Assembly: GCF_022429645.1 (NCBI RefSeq)
Contig: NZ_CP092480.1
Location: forward strand, 3,516,501-3,580,500
DNA length: 64,000 bases
From: Lutibacter sp. A80
GTDB taxonomy: Bacteria; Bacteroidota; Bacteroidia; Flavobacteriales; Flavobacteriaceae
Direction of reading: 5' to 3'
The notes under the pieces are model-generated. The model was not told the DNA's origin. It worked only from the letters and a program-made list of their open reading frames with translations, and did not search any database. Positions within the stretch are counted from its first letter, which is position 1; each line of letters opens with the position of its first letter. Made by a program: the position numbers and the translations under genes. Positions 1-9,333 of the stretch are shown one piece after another.

Positions 1-1
1 A

Positions 2-1090
2 GTTTTTGGAGATGGAGATTATGATTATAGAAATTTGTTAGAGTTAAAAGATGTTGATGCAGTTATAATATCAACACCTTGGTTATGGCATACACGTATG
101 GCAAAAGACGCTATGAAAGCTGGTAAATATACTGGGTTAGAAGTTTCTGCAGCCAATACAATGGAAGAATGTTGGGATTTAGTAAATACCCACGAAGAAA
201 CAGGTACACATTTAATGATTTTAGAAAATGTGAATTATAGACGCGATGTGCTTGCTGTATTAAATATGGTAAAACAAAATGTATTTGGAGAACTAGTACA
301 CTTTAGATGTGGTTACCAACACGATTTACGCTTTGTAAAATTAAATGACGGAAAAAGTGCCTATGGTAAAGGAGTTGAGTTTGGAGAAAAAGGTATTTCA
401 GAATCTGCTTGGAGAACGCAACATTCATTATTGAGAAATGCCGATGTGTATCCAACACACGGAGCAGGGCCAATAGCAGCAATGTGCGATATTAATAGAG
501 GAAATAGATTTACATCTTTAACAGCCAATGCAACAAAAGCAATAGGATTAAACGATTATATTGTTAAAAATGGTGGTGCTGATCATCCAAATGCAAAATT
601 AAAATTTAAACAAGGAGATGTAATAACTTCAACAATTGAAACAGCAAATGGTGAAACTATTATTGTTACACACGATTGTAATTTACCAAGACCTTACTCT
701 TTAGGATTTAGAGTACAAGGAAGTAATGGACTTTGGGAAGTAGACGGTAATAGAATCTATATTGAAGGCGAGTCTGATCCACACCGTTGGGACGTTGCAG
801 ATGAATGGTTAAAAAAATACGACCACCCATTATGGAAAAAATATGGAGAACATGCTTTAGGAGCTGGACATGGTGGAATGGACTTTTTTGTAATCAATGC
901 CTTTATAGAGTCGGCAAAATTAAATATTGCACCACCTATGGATGCTTATGATGCAGCAGCTTGGAGTGCTATTACACCTCTTTCTGAGCTTTCAATAGAA
1001 AATAATGGTGAACCTCAAGACTTTCCAGATTTTACAAGAGGAAACTGGATAAAAAGAAAACCTTATAACTGGATGAAGGATACTTATTAA
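2..1090 (+). CDS. GH109-type Gfo/Idh/MocA protein (alpha-N-acetylgalactosaminidase family), 5'-truncated
   Basis: The reading frame is open to the left window edge, so the true start lies outside; about 362 residues remain of a family that usually has about 440-470. The missing part should carry the export signal and the Rossmann GxGxxG loop. Visible are VDAVIISTPW (end of the NAD-binding fold), GLEVSAANTMEECW, LENVNYRRDVLAVLNMV, a CGYQHDLR segment and, near residue 287, GAGHGGMDFF. This set is characteristic of GH109 rather than generic Gfo/Idh/MocA dehydrogenases. GH109 enzymes remove terminal alpha-N-acetylgalactosamine by an NAD-dependent redox mechanism. The gene ends 59 bases before susC in the same orientation, so it probably belongs to the same glycan locus. 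Family membership is well supported; the exact sugar released is inferred from the family. Confidence 0.85.
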   Translation, partial: VFGDGDYDYRNLLELKDVDAVIISTPWLWHTRMAKDAMKAGKYTGLEVSAANTMEECWDLVNTHEETGTHLMILENVNYRRDVLAVLNMVKQNVFGELVHFRCGYQHDLRFVKLNDGKSAYGKGVEFGEKGISESAWRTQHSLLRNADVYPTHGAGPIAAMCDINRGNRFTSLTANATKAIGLNDYIVKNGGADHPNAKLKFKQGDVITSTIETANGETIIVTHDCNLPRPYSLGFRVQGSNGLWEVDGNRIYIEGESDPHRWDVADEWLKKYDHPLWKKYGEHALGAGHGGMDFFVINAFIESAKLNIAPPMDAYDAAAWSAITPLSELSIENNGEPQDFPDFTRGNWIKRKPYNWMKDTY

Positions 1091-1149
1091 AGTATTACAG
1101 TTTTAATCAATCAAAAAAATTAACTCAATCAATAACTTAAATTAACTTT

Positions 1150-4100
1150 ATGAAAAAATTAATCACATGTTTTTTTATTTTTATGTTTGGTATTATACAT
1201 GCTCAAGCACAAGAAAAAACAATTACAGGAACTGTTTTTGATGAAACAGGAGGTCCTTTACCAGGGGCTTCTATTACGATTAAAGGATCTACAAAAGGTG
1301 TGTCAACAGATTTTGATGGAAACTTTAGTATTTCAGCAAAAGATACTGATATTCTTGTTGTTTCATTTATGGGATATACAAATAAAGAGGTTACAGTTGG
1401 TGTAAATGAAACTTTTAAAATAACGCTAGAACCTGATCAAAATGTTTTAGATGAAGTTGTTCTGGTAAGTTTTGGAGCTCAAAAAAAGAAGAGCGTTGTT
1501 TCTTCCATTACTACTGTAAAACCTGCAGAATTAAAAGTATCTTCAAGTAACCTTACAACAGCTTTAGCGGGAAAAGTATCAGGTTTAATTGCTTATCAAA
1601 GAGGTGGAGAGCCAGGAAAAGATAATGCAGAATTCTTTATTAGAGGTGTAACTACATTTGGATATGCTTCAAGTCCTTTAATTCTTATAGATGGTGTTGA
1701 ATTAGATGTTTCAGACTTAAGAAGATTACATCCAGATGATATTTCAGCTTTCTCTATTATGAAAGATGCCTCAGCAACAGCGTTATACGGAGCAAGAGGA
1801 GCAAATGGTGTTATTTTTGTTACAACTAAAGAAGGGGTTGAAGGTCCTGTAAGAGTTTCTGCAAGAGTTGAAGCATCAATCTCTCAACCAACCAAAGATA
1901 TTGAATTAGCTGACCCTATTACATATATGAAATTAGGAAATGAAGCTGTAAGAACTAGAGATCCTTTAGGTTTATTACCTTATTCTTTAGAAAAAATAGA
2001 AAATACAATTGCAGGCACAAACCCAATTTTATATCCGACTACAGATTGGTATGATGAGTTGTTTAAAGATTTTGCGTACAGTCAACGTATGAATTTTAGT
2101 TTAAACGGTGGGGGTAAAACTGCTCGTTATTATGTATCTGTAGCAGCGAGTCAAGACAATGGAATTTTAGATGTTCCAGAGGTTAGTAATTTTAACTCTA
2201 ATATAAAGTTTAAGCAATATAATTTACGTTCTAGTACAAATATTAATTTAACTGAAAGTTCAAAATTAAAATTAAGTTTTAATGTGAATTTTGAAGATTA
2301 TACAGGCCCAATGGAAGGTGGTTCTGAGGTTTATAACCAAGTAATGAGAACCAATCCAGTACTTTTTAAACCTTATTATGAAAAGGATGCAGCAAATGAA
2401 TTTACAAACCATATTTTATTTGGTAATTATGGAGATGGAGATTATTTAAATCCATATGCTGAAATGGTAAGAGGTTATCAAGAAAGTGATGCTAGTAAAA
2501 TTATTGCTCAATTAGAATTTAATCAAGATTTAGATTTTATTACTGAAGGATTAGATTTTAAATTAGTTTTTAACGGCACTAAAGAGTCTAGTTATCAAGC
2601 GTTAAGAGATTATAATGCATATTATTATTCACCACGTTTAAATAATACAACTGGTGAGGTAGTTTTATCAGAATTAAACCCAGAAACTGGAACTGAAACC
2701 TTAGCTTTTAACCAAAGAAATAGATATATTTCAACATCTACTTATGTTGAATCTAACTTGTCATATCAAAAAGAAATTGATGATGATAACGAAGTTAATG
2801 GGTTGTTAGTGTTTACTAGTAATGATAGACTTTCTACACTTACAGACTGGGATGTTGCCAATACTTCAGAAGCACAACAATTACAAAAATCTCTTGCTTA
2901 TAGAAATATGGGACTATCAGGAAGATTTACGTATGCAAATCAACAAAAATATTTTGCTGAATTTAGTTTTGGATATAATGGATCTGAAAGGTTTGCAAAA
3001 AAAGAACGTTGGGGATTTTTTCCATCTGTTGCTTTAGGATGGATGGCTTCAGATGAAAAATTTATGGAATCTGTAAAAGAAACAGTAACTAAATTAAAAT
3101 TTAAAGGTTCTTATGGTTTAGTTGGGAATGATCAAATTGGTGGATCAGATGATAGATTCTTTTATTTATCACAAGTAGATTTAAATTCTGGAGGTTATAC
3201 TACGGGTGAAAATTTTGGATTTTCTCAAAGTGGTGTAAGTATTCAAAGATATGCTAATGAAGATATTACTTGGGAAACAGGTAAGAAAATGAATGTAGGT
3301 TTTGAGTTAGGTTTATTTAATAAAATTGACCTAGATGTAGACTTTTTTAGAGAGGATAGAGAAAATATTTTAGCTGATAGAATTTTACCTTCTAGTTTAG
3401 GTTTACAAGCTGGTGTAAGAGCAAATATTGGAGAAGCTAGAAGTCAAGGTATAGATGGAACATTAGTGTATACCGAGAATTTTAACAACGATATTTGGAT
3501 GCAATTTAGAGGGAACTTTACGTATGCAGCAAACGAAATAACTAAAATGGAAGAACCAGATTATTCGGCAACACCTTGGTTGTCTAGAATAGGGCAACCT
3601 ATAAATCAAATTTGGGGTTATGTTGCAGAACGTTTATTTGTAGACCAAGCCGAAGTTGATAATTCGCCAGTACAAACTTTTGGAGAGTATACTGGAGGTG
3701 ATTTAAAATATCGAGATATTAATGGTGATGGTAAAATTTCTGGTCTAGATAAAGTGCCAATTGGAAATCCAACAGTTCCAGAAATAACTTATGGTTTAGG
3801 TCTTTCTGCTGGATATAAGAATTTTGATATCTCTTGTTTCTTTCAAGGTTCAGCAAATTCTTCATTTTGGATTGATACCTATGCTACTTCTCCTTTTGCA
3901 AGTGAGCATCAACTTTTAAAAGCCTATGCAGACGATCATTGGTCTGAAACAAATAGAAACGTATATGCATTATGGCCAAGACTTTCAGATACGGTTATTA
4001 GTAATAATAGTCAATGGTCTACTTGGATGATGCAAGACGGTGATTTTTTAAGATTAAAACAAGCGGAAATTGGGTATAGTTTACCTCAAAAAACAATTGA

Positions 4101-4254
4101 AAAACTTAAAATGGAAAAAGTGAGATTTTATGCAACAGGTACTAACTTATTTGTAATAAGTAAATTTAAGTTGTGGGATCCGGAATTGGCAGGGAATGGT
4201 TTAGGGTACCCTAATCAAAGAGTTATTAATCTTGGTGTTAACGTATCATTCTAA
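1150..4254 (+). CDS. SusC/RagA-type TonB-linked outer membrane transporter
   Basis: The 1034-residue protein has a signal peptide ending HAQAQ. A carboxypeptidase-D-like regulatory domain (residues about 24-95, ITGTVFDETGGPLPGASI and STDFDGNFSI) is followed by a TonB-box-like DEVVLVSFG. The plug domain is at about 110-235 (RGVTTFG, LILIDGVEL, SIMKDASATALYGARGANG) and a long beta-barrel ends in aromatic NLGVNVSF. This is the full architecture of a SusC transporter, which imports oligosaccharides across the outer membrane using TonB energy. The susD partner starts 12 bases downstream. Length is normal for the family. The substrate cannot be read from the sequence, but the GH109 gene upstream and the amino-sugar genes at 21.7-28.5 kb suggest HexNAc-containing oligosaccharides. 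Confidence 0.97.
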   Translation: MKKLITCFFIFMFGIIHAQAQEKTITGTVFDETGGPLPGASITIKGSTKGVSTDFDGNFSISAKDTDILVVSFMGYTNKEVTVGVNETFKITLEPDQNVLDEVVLVSFGAQKKKSVVSSITTVKPAELKVSSSNLTTALAGKVSGLIAYQRGGEPGKDNAEFFIRGVTTFGYASSPLILIDGVELDVSDLRRLHPDDISAFSIMKDASATALYGARGANGVIFVTTKEGVEGPVRVSARVEASISQPTKDIELADPITYMKLGNEAVRTRDPLGLLPYSLEKIENTIAGTNPILYPTTDWYDELFKDFAYSQRMNFSLNGGGKTARYYVSVAASQDNGILDVPEVSNFNSNIKFKQYNLRSSTNINLTESSKLKLSFNVNFEDYTGPMEGGSEVYNQVMRTNPVLFKPYYEKDAANEFTNHILFGNYGDGDYLNPYAEMVRGYQESDASKIIAQLEFNQDLDFITEGLDFKLVFNGTKESSYQALRDYNAYYYSPRLNNTTGEVVLSELNPETGTETLAFNQRNRYISTSTYVESNLSYQKEIDDDNEVNGLLVFTSNDRLSTLTDWDVANTSEAQQLQKSLAYRNMGLSGRFTYANQQKYFAEFSFGYNGSERFAKKERWGFFPSVALGWMASDEKFMESVKETVTKLKFKGSYGLVGNDQIGGSDDRFFYLSQVDLNSGGYTTGENFGFSQSGVSIQRYANEDITWETGKKMNVGFELGLFNKIDLDVDFFREDRENILADRILPSSLGLQAGVRANIGEARSQGIDGTLVYTENFNNDIWMQFRGNFTYAANEITKMEEPDYSATPWLSRIGQPINQIWGYVAERLFVDQAEVDNSPVQTFGEYTGGDLKYRDINGDGKISGLDKVPIGNPTVPEITYGLGLSAGYKNFDISCFFQGSANSSFWIDTYATSPFASEHQLLKAYADDHWSETNRNVYALWPRLSDTVISNNSQWSTWMMQDGDFLRLKQAEIGYSLPQKTIEKLKMEKVRFYATGTNLFVISKFKLWDPELAGNGLGYPNQRVINLGVNVSF

Positions 4255-4266
4255 AACAAAAACAAA

Positions 4267-6156
4267 ATGAAAAAAAATATATATCTAATACTATTTTTTA
4301 TTGCAACTGTTTTAACGGGATGTAGTAAAGATTATTTAAATGTTGTTCCAGATAACGTAGCAACTATAGACAATGCCTTTTCAAATAGGTTTAATACGCA
4401 GAAATTTTTATACACTATTTATGGGGCTATCCCATCGCCAAGTAATTTAAATAATCCAGCTTTAGTTGGAGGTGATGAAGTTTGGTTACCACAGGCTTAC
4501 TGGTATTATAATAGCGGATCTAAAATAGCACAAGGTTTTCAAAGTGCTTCAGATCCAACGTATAATTATTGGGGTGATGATGGTTTGTATGAAGCCATTA
4601 GAAATTGTAATATCTTTTTAGATAGAATTGATGATGTTCAAGGAATTCAGCAATATGAAAAAACAGCATGGACTGCTGAAGTTAAATTTTTAAAAGCATA
4701 TTTTCACTATTATTTAGTAAGAATGTATGGTCCTATTGTAATTAATGATGAATTAATACCTGTTTCTGCTTCATCTGATGAAATTAAATCTCACAGAGCT
4801 ACAATTGAAGAGTGTTTTACTTATATAATTGACGTTATGGATGAGTCAATTGTTGATCTTCCTATACTATTACAAAATCGAAGTGAGGATTTAGGTAGGG
4901 TAACTAAACCTATTGCAGCTTCTATTAAAGCAAGAGTATTAATGACATATGCGAGTCCATTGTTCAATGGAAATAGTGTTTACAGTAGTTTTACAAATAA
5001 TGACGGTGTACCTTATTTCCCTACAACATATGCACCAGAAAAATGGGAGCAAGCAGCTACAGCGTGTAAAGAAGCTATAGATATTTGTAATGAAGCGGGT
5101 ATTCGCTTATACCAAAAAGAAGATTATGTTAATAAATCAGGGGTTCCAATTAATTCAGATATAACAAAAATAAAAGTTGGTTTAAGAAGTAGAATTACTG
5201 ATAAATGGAATTTTGAATTAATTTGGGGGCATACCGCAGATACCTATACAATTGAAGAAAACTCAATTGCTCGTTTAAATGAAGTGTTAGGTAATGCAGC
5301 AAAAGCAAGATTAGCTCCTACTATTCGTATAGCAGAAACATACTATTCTGAAAATGGAGTGCCAATTGATGAAGATATTTCATTTGATTTTAATAATAGA
5401 TTTAAATTAAAAACAGCAACAACTGCTGATACTTATAAGATCGGATTAGGTCAAGAAACAGCCATATTAAACTTTGATAGAGAGCCACGTTTTTATGCAG
5501 ATTTAGGTTTTGATAGAGGAATATGGTATGGAAATGGATTTTATGATGAAAATGATCCTAATTATGTTAAAGGTAGAGGTGGAGAACTTGCATCTGTAAG
5601 AGAAACTACTGACTATTCAGTTACTGGTTACTGGCCTAAAAAACTGGTTGCCATACCTACAACGTTAGCCGAAAGTGGAGGTTTTACAGCAACACGTTAT
5701 GCATTCCCTATTATTCGTTTGGCAGATTTATATTTATATTATGCTGAAGCTTTAAATGAAGTAAAAGCAGCTCCAGATGCAGAGGTTTATGAATATATTG
5801 ATAAAGTTCGTGAAAGAGCAGGTCTTGAAACTGTTGTAGATAGTTGGTCGGCATATTCAAGTAACCCAACTAAGCCATTTTCAAAAGAAGGTATGAGAGA
5901 AATTATTCAACAAGAAAGAATGATTGAACTATCGTTTGAAGGAGCAAGATTTTGGGATTTAAGAAGATGGAAATTATCTAAACAATATATGAGTTTACCT
6001 ATAAAGGGTTGGAATGTTTTAGAAACACCAGTAGATGATTATTATACGGTAACTACATTATATTTTCCACGTTTTTCTGAAAAAGATTACTTATGGCCAA
6101 TACCTGAGTCTGAAACTATTAAAAATCCAGATTTAATTCAAAATCCAGGATGGTAA
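4267..6156 (+). CDS. SusD/RagB family nutrient-binding outer membrane lipoprotein
   Basis: The 629-residue lipoprotein has signal peptide and lipobox LTGC with the acylated Cys at residue 19. N-terminal SusD features follow (KDYLNVVPDN, then helical TPR-like segments such as YEAIRNCNIFLDRID and AEVKFLKAYFHYYLVRMYG). The C-terminal SusD signature is EIIQQERMIELSFEGARFWDLRRW, followed by YLWPIPESE and the usual NPDLIQNPGW ending. SusD proteins cap the SusC barrel from outside and bind the glycan. The gene is 12 bases behind susC and clearly co-transcribed with it. Confidence 0.97.
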   Translation: MKKNIYLILFFIATVLTGCSKDYLNVVPDNVATIDNAFSNRFNTQKFLYTIYGAIPSPSNLNNPALVGGDEVWLPQAYWYYNSGSKIAQGFQSASDPTYNYWGDDGLYEAIRNCNIFLDRIDDVQGIQQYEKTAWTAEVKFLKAYFHYYLVRMYGPIVINDELIPVSASSDEIKSHRATIEECFTYIIDVMDESIVDLPILLQNRSEDLGRVTKPIAASIKARVLMTYASPLFNGNSVYSSFTNNDGVPYFPTTYAPEKWEQAATACKEAIDICNEAGIRLYQKEDYVNKSGVPINSDITKIKVGLRSRITDKWNFELIWGHTADTYTIEENSIARLNEVLGNAAKARLAPTIRIAETYYSENGVPIDEDISFDFNNRFKLKTATTADTYKIGLGQETAILNFDREPRFYADLGFDRGIWYGNGFYDENDPNYVKGRGGELASVRETTDYSVTGYWPKKLVAIPTTLAESGGFTATRYAFPIIRLADLYLYYAEALNEVKAAPDAEVYEYIDKVRERAGLETVVDSWSAYSSNPTKPFSKEGMREIIQQERMIELSFEGARFWDLRRWKLSKQYMSLPIKGWNVLETPVDDYYTVTTLYFPRFSEKDYLWPIPESETIKNPDLIQNPGW

Positions 6157-6182
6157 TTAAATTATTAATAAAAAGAAATAAT

Positions 6183-7376
6183 ATGATGAAAAATATAATC
6201 AAATTATTAAGTGTGTCAATAGTATTTATATTATTTTCATGTGACGAACACGAGAGAGAACCAATCTTTAAAGATAATACAATTCCATCTATAATAGAGA
6301 ATGTTGTGGTTACCCCAATAAACGGAGGTTTAGATATTAAATACGATTTACCTAATAGTAGCGACTTACTTTATGTTAAAGCTTTATACACTACAAGTAA
6401 TGGTGAAGAAGCAGAAGTAAAAGCATCAGCTTTTAATAATAAATTACAAATTTTAGGATTTGGAGATACAAATGAAAAAACTGTGCGTTTGTATTCAGTT
6501 GATCGATCTGAAAATGTTTCAGAACCAATTACTGTTACTGGAAGTCCTTTAACATCTCCAGTATTTCTTATTCAAGAATCTATGGAAATTACTTCTGATT
6601 TTGGAGGTGCAAGATTTACTTGGGAAAACGCTTTAAATACTCCTGTATCTATAGAATTAATGTCTACAAATGAGCAAGGTGAATTAGAAACTGTGGAAAC
6701 TGTTTATACTGAACAAACAGCAACTAAATCATCTTTAAGAGGGTACGAATCTGAACCTAGGATTTTTGCTGCTGTTATTAGAGATAGATATGATAATTTT
6801 TCTGATACAATTTATGCAAATACTCCTGATAAAAAATTAGTACCTCTATTTGAGCAACTTATAGATAAATCTGGATTTAATAAAGTTGTATTAGAAAACG
6901 ATGATAATTGGGATGCTTGGGAAGGAGATTACTGGTTCCTTTTTGATGATGATATGGAATCAATTGCGCATACTCTTGGAACTCATCCAAGACCAAGTAT
7001 TTTAACTTTAGATTTAGGTGTTAATGTAACACTAAGTAGATTTACAGTACATCAAAGACTTTCACATGGTACTGCGCATGCCTATGGGCACGGAAATCCA
7101 AAAACTTATAATGTTTACGGAGCTAAAGAATTACCTGATTCAGATGATTTAGACGATTGGATTTTATTAAAAGAATGTGAATCTATTAAACCTTCAGGAT
7201 CTCCAATAGGCACAAACACAGATGAGGATATTGACCATTTATATGCTGGTGACGAATATACATTTGACGAGGCTACAGAAATTAGATACTTCCGATTCGC
7301 GGTTTATAGTACTTGGGATGGATCAGGATATATCAATCTTTCTGAGATAACTTTTTGGGGAAATATAATAGAGTAA
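6183..7376 (+). CDS. DUF4959/DUF5126/DUF5000-type surface lipoprotein (SusE-position glycan-binding candidate)
   Basis: An upstream in-frame ATG at 6150 overlaps the susD end, but the ATG at 6183 gives a clean lipoprotein signal (MMKNIIKLLS, acylated Cys at residue 20). The mature N-terminus begins C-D-E-H-E-R-E; acidic residues just after the Cys resemble the export signal that places Bacteroidota lipoproteins on the cell surface. The first ~300 residues look like fibronectin-III-like beta-sandwich repeats (IENVVVTPINGGLDIKYDLP). The C-terminal ~120 residues resemble an F5/8C-like DUF5000 fold (LTLDLGVNVTLSRFTVHQR, IRYFRFAVYSTWDGSGYINLSEITFWG). Proteins of this layout regularly follow susD and are thought to bind glycan at the surface. 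Family assignment is from memory of domain layout; the function is inferred from position. Confidence 0.8.
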   Translation: MMKNIIKLLSVSIVFILFSCDEHEREPIFKDNTIPSIIENVVVTPINGGLDIKYDLPNSSDLLYVKALYTTSNGEEAEVKASAFNNKLQILGFGDTNEKTVRLYSVDRSENVSEPITVTGSPLTSPVFLIQESMEITSDFGGARFTWENALNTPVSIELMSTNEQGELETVETVYTEQTATKSSLRGYESEPRIFAAVIRDRYDNFSDTIYANTPDKKLVPLFEQLIDKSGFNKVVLENDDNWDAWEGDYWFLFDDDMESIAHTLGTHPRPSILTLDLGVNVTLSRFTVHQRLSHGTAHAYGHGNPKTYNVYGAKELPDSDDLDDWILLKECESIKPSGSPIGTNTDEDIDHLYAGDEYTFDEATEIRYFRFAVYSTWDGSGYINLSEITFWGNIIE

Positions 7377-7397
7377 TAATTGATAAGAAACATAATT

Positions 7398-9251
7398 ATG
7401 AGAAAAATAAAATATATAGTACCATTAATTATTGCTGTCTTTTTAATATTTATTTCATGTACTGATACATTTGAAGTACACGAAAAGTATTTACAAGATG
7501 GTGAAATTATCTATACATCTAAAGTAGACTCTTTAGAAACACTTTCAGGTAATGAAAGATTAAAAATAATTGGATATATAACTAACGGATTTTCTGTTAA
7601 TGAAATAGTAGTGTATTGGAATGATGGAGAAGATAGCCAAACTTTTCCTTACTCAAAATCAGAATCTAGTGAAACCGATTTTGTAGAATTAATAGTAGAA
7701 AATCTTGAAGAACAATCATATCAGTTTGATGTGTATTCAAAAGATTCAGAAGGTAATAAGTCTATTAAAATTACAACTTTTGGAACAGTTTATGGTGAAT
7801 TTTTCCGTGAAAACTTAGAAGCTAGAGCTGTTAATTCGGTACAACTTGATGTTGAAGGAAATGCAATTTTCGACTTTAAACCGAGTACTGTTTTAACAAG
7901 AGGAACAGAAATTGAATATACGAATGCTAATGGTGAAACTAACGTTAAAACATTAAGCGCAGATGAATCTGAGTTAACATTAGAATTTTTAGATATTACA
8001 AAACCAATTAATTATAGAACATTTTATGTGCCAACTCAAGCAGATGAAAATGGAAACGAAACATCAATAGATGAGTTTCCTTCAGATTGGTCAACATATG
8101 TAGTACCAGCAATATTTGATCCAATATTTGATACGTTTACTTTTGAATCAATAGTTGGTGGAGTTGTTGCAAGTTGGGAAAATTCAGAAAATATTACAAT
8201 GAATTTTACTTTCCAAAAAATGGTTGATGATGTGTCTGTAGCTAGTTCAGTAACTTCAAGTAGCTTAACAGATAGTTTTACAATTGATGGAATGAAAGGT
8301 TCTACTCAAGATATTGAAATTACACTTACAGATCCTTATGGTAATTCAAAATCAAAATATTTTACAGTCACTCCAACACCTTCTTTAGGTAAAGGGAATT
8401 GGGAAATTGTTGACTTCTCTACCGAAGAAGCAGGTGGTGAAGGACCTGTAAATGGATATGCAACAGCTGCTATTGATGGCGATTTAAATACTTTTTGGCA
8501 TTCAAATTGGTCTTCAACAGGTTCATCTTATCCACATTATTTTACTATTGATATGGGAGCAGAGAAAAATATCTCTGGATTCGAAATATTTTCAAGACAA
8601 GGTTATACTGGAGGAGCAGCTGTACATGAGTTTTGGGTGAGTAGTGATAATGTGACTTTTACTAAAGTAGCAACACTTAATTCCGCTTTAGATGCATATA
8701 ATGGTTCTCTAGTTAATACTGATGTTATTGCTACAGGTAGATACGTAAAATATGTTGCAGCATCAGGTCCAAATAATTTCACGTATTTAAGTGAAATAAA
8801 TATAATTGAAAGTTTAGATAATGAAGACTGGTCTATTGTAGATTTTTCATCTGAAGAAGCAGGTGGAGAAGGGCCTGTAAATGGGTATGCAACTGCTGTA
8901 ATTGATGGAGATCCAACAACTTTTTGGCATACTACTTGGTCAACTGCATCGCCAGTTTATCCTCATTATTTTACAATTGATTTAGGAGAAGAAAAAAATA
9001 TTGGTGCATTTGAGGTTTTTAGAAGAAGTAATAACTCAGGAGGTGCAACCGTACATGAATTTTGGGTAAGTAATGATAATGTAACTTTTACTAAAGTAGC
9101 TACATTAAACTCACAATTAACAACTAATGATGGTTTTATGGCATATGCTTCATCCATTACAAAAGCAAGATATGTAAAGTATCTAGCAGTTGAAGGTTCA
9201 AATACTTTTACACATCTTTCAGAAATTAATATATATGGAGCTTTAGATTAA
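7398..9251 (+). CDS. Surface lipoprotein with DUF4998-like region and two tandem F5/8 type C domains
   Basis: The start is set at the ATG at 7398 (MRKIKYIVPL); it yields a lipoprotein signal with Cys at residue 21. Residues about 25-330 resemble DUF4998 and fibronectin-like beta domains. Two discoidin (F5/8 type C) modules follow at about residues 334-473 and 475-617. Both contain EEAGGEGPVNGYATA, DG-D-TFWH, YPHYFTIDxG, VHEFWVS-DNVTFTKVATLNS and a closing TxLSEINI. The two modules are clearly a recent duplication, visible in the DNA at about 8398-8815 and 8821-9245. F5/8C modules bind carbohydrates. As the last gene before a strong terminator, this is the likely second surface glycan-binding protein of the SusCD locus. 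Confidence 0.85.
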   Translation: MRKIKYIVPLIIAVFLIFISCTDTFEVHEKYLQDGEIIYTSKVDSLETLSGNERLKIIGYITNGFSVNEIVVYWNDGEDSQTFPYSKSESSETDFVELIVENLEEQSYQFDVYSKDSEGNKSIKITTFGTVYGEFFRENLEARAVNSVQLDVEGNAIFDFKPSTVLTRGTEIEYTNANGETNVKTLSADESELTLEFLDITKPINYRTFYVPTQADENGNETSIDEFPSDWSTYVVPAIFDPIFDTFTFESIVGGVVASWENSENITMNFTFQKMVDDVSVASSVTSSSLTDSFTIDGMKGSTQDIEITLTDPYGNSKSKYFTVTPTPSLGKGNWEIVDFSTEEAGGEGPVNGYATAAIDGDLNTFWHSNWSSTGSSYPHYFTIDMGAEKNISGFEIFSRQGYTGGAAVHEFWVSSDNVTFTKVATLNSALDAYNGSLVNTDVIATGRYVKYVAASGPNNFTYLSEINIIESLDNEDWSIVDFSSEEAGGEGPVNGYATAVIDGDPTTFWHTTWSTASPVYPHYFTIDLGEEKNIGAFEVFRRSNNSGGATVHEFWVSNDNVTFTKVATLNSQLTTNDGFMAYASSITKARYVKYLAVEGSNTFTHLSEINIYGALD

Positions 9252-9272
9252 ATTTTTCACATTAATTTCTTA

Positions 9273-9302
9273 AAAAGAGGGTTGTTTTAACAGCCCTCTT
9301 TT
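9273..9302 (+). terminator. Rho-independent terminator after the susCD operon
   Basis: An 8-bp GC-rich stem (GAGGGTTG / CAGCCCTC, one G-T pair), extended by four A-T pairs, has a TTTTAA loop and a T-rich 3' side. It starts 22 bases after the stop of the F5/8C lipoprotein and separates the SusCD group from the Asp-box protein genes. Confidence 0.88.
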
Positions 9303-9333
9303 ATTAATAACCTTATACTTTAAAGTGCTTTTT

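Noticed and set aside
2-1090. Generic Gfo/Idh/MocA dehydrogenase annotation for the first gene
   Set aside because: The EVSAANTMEECW, YRRDVLAVLNMV and GAGHGGMD segments are specific to the GH109 branch.
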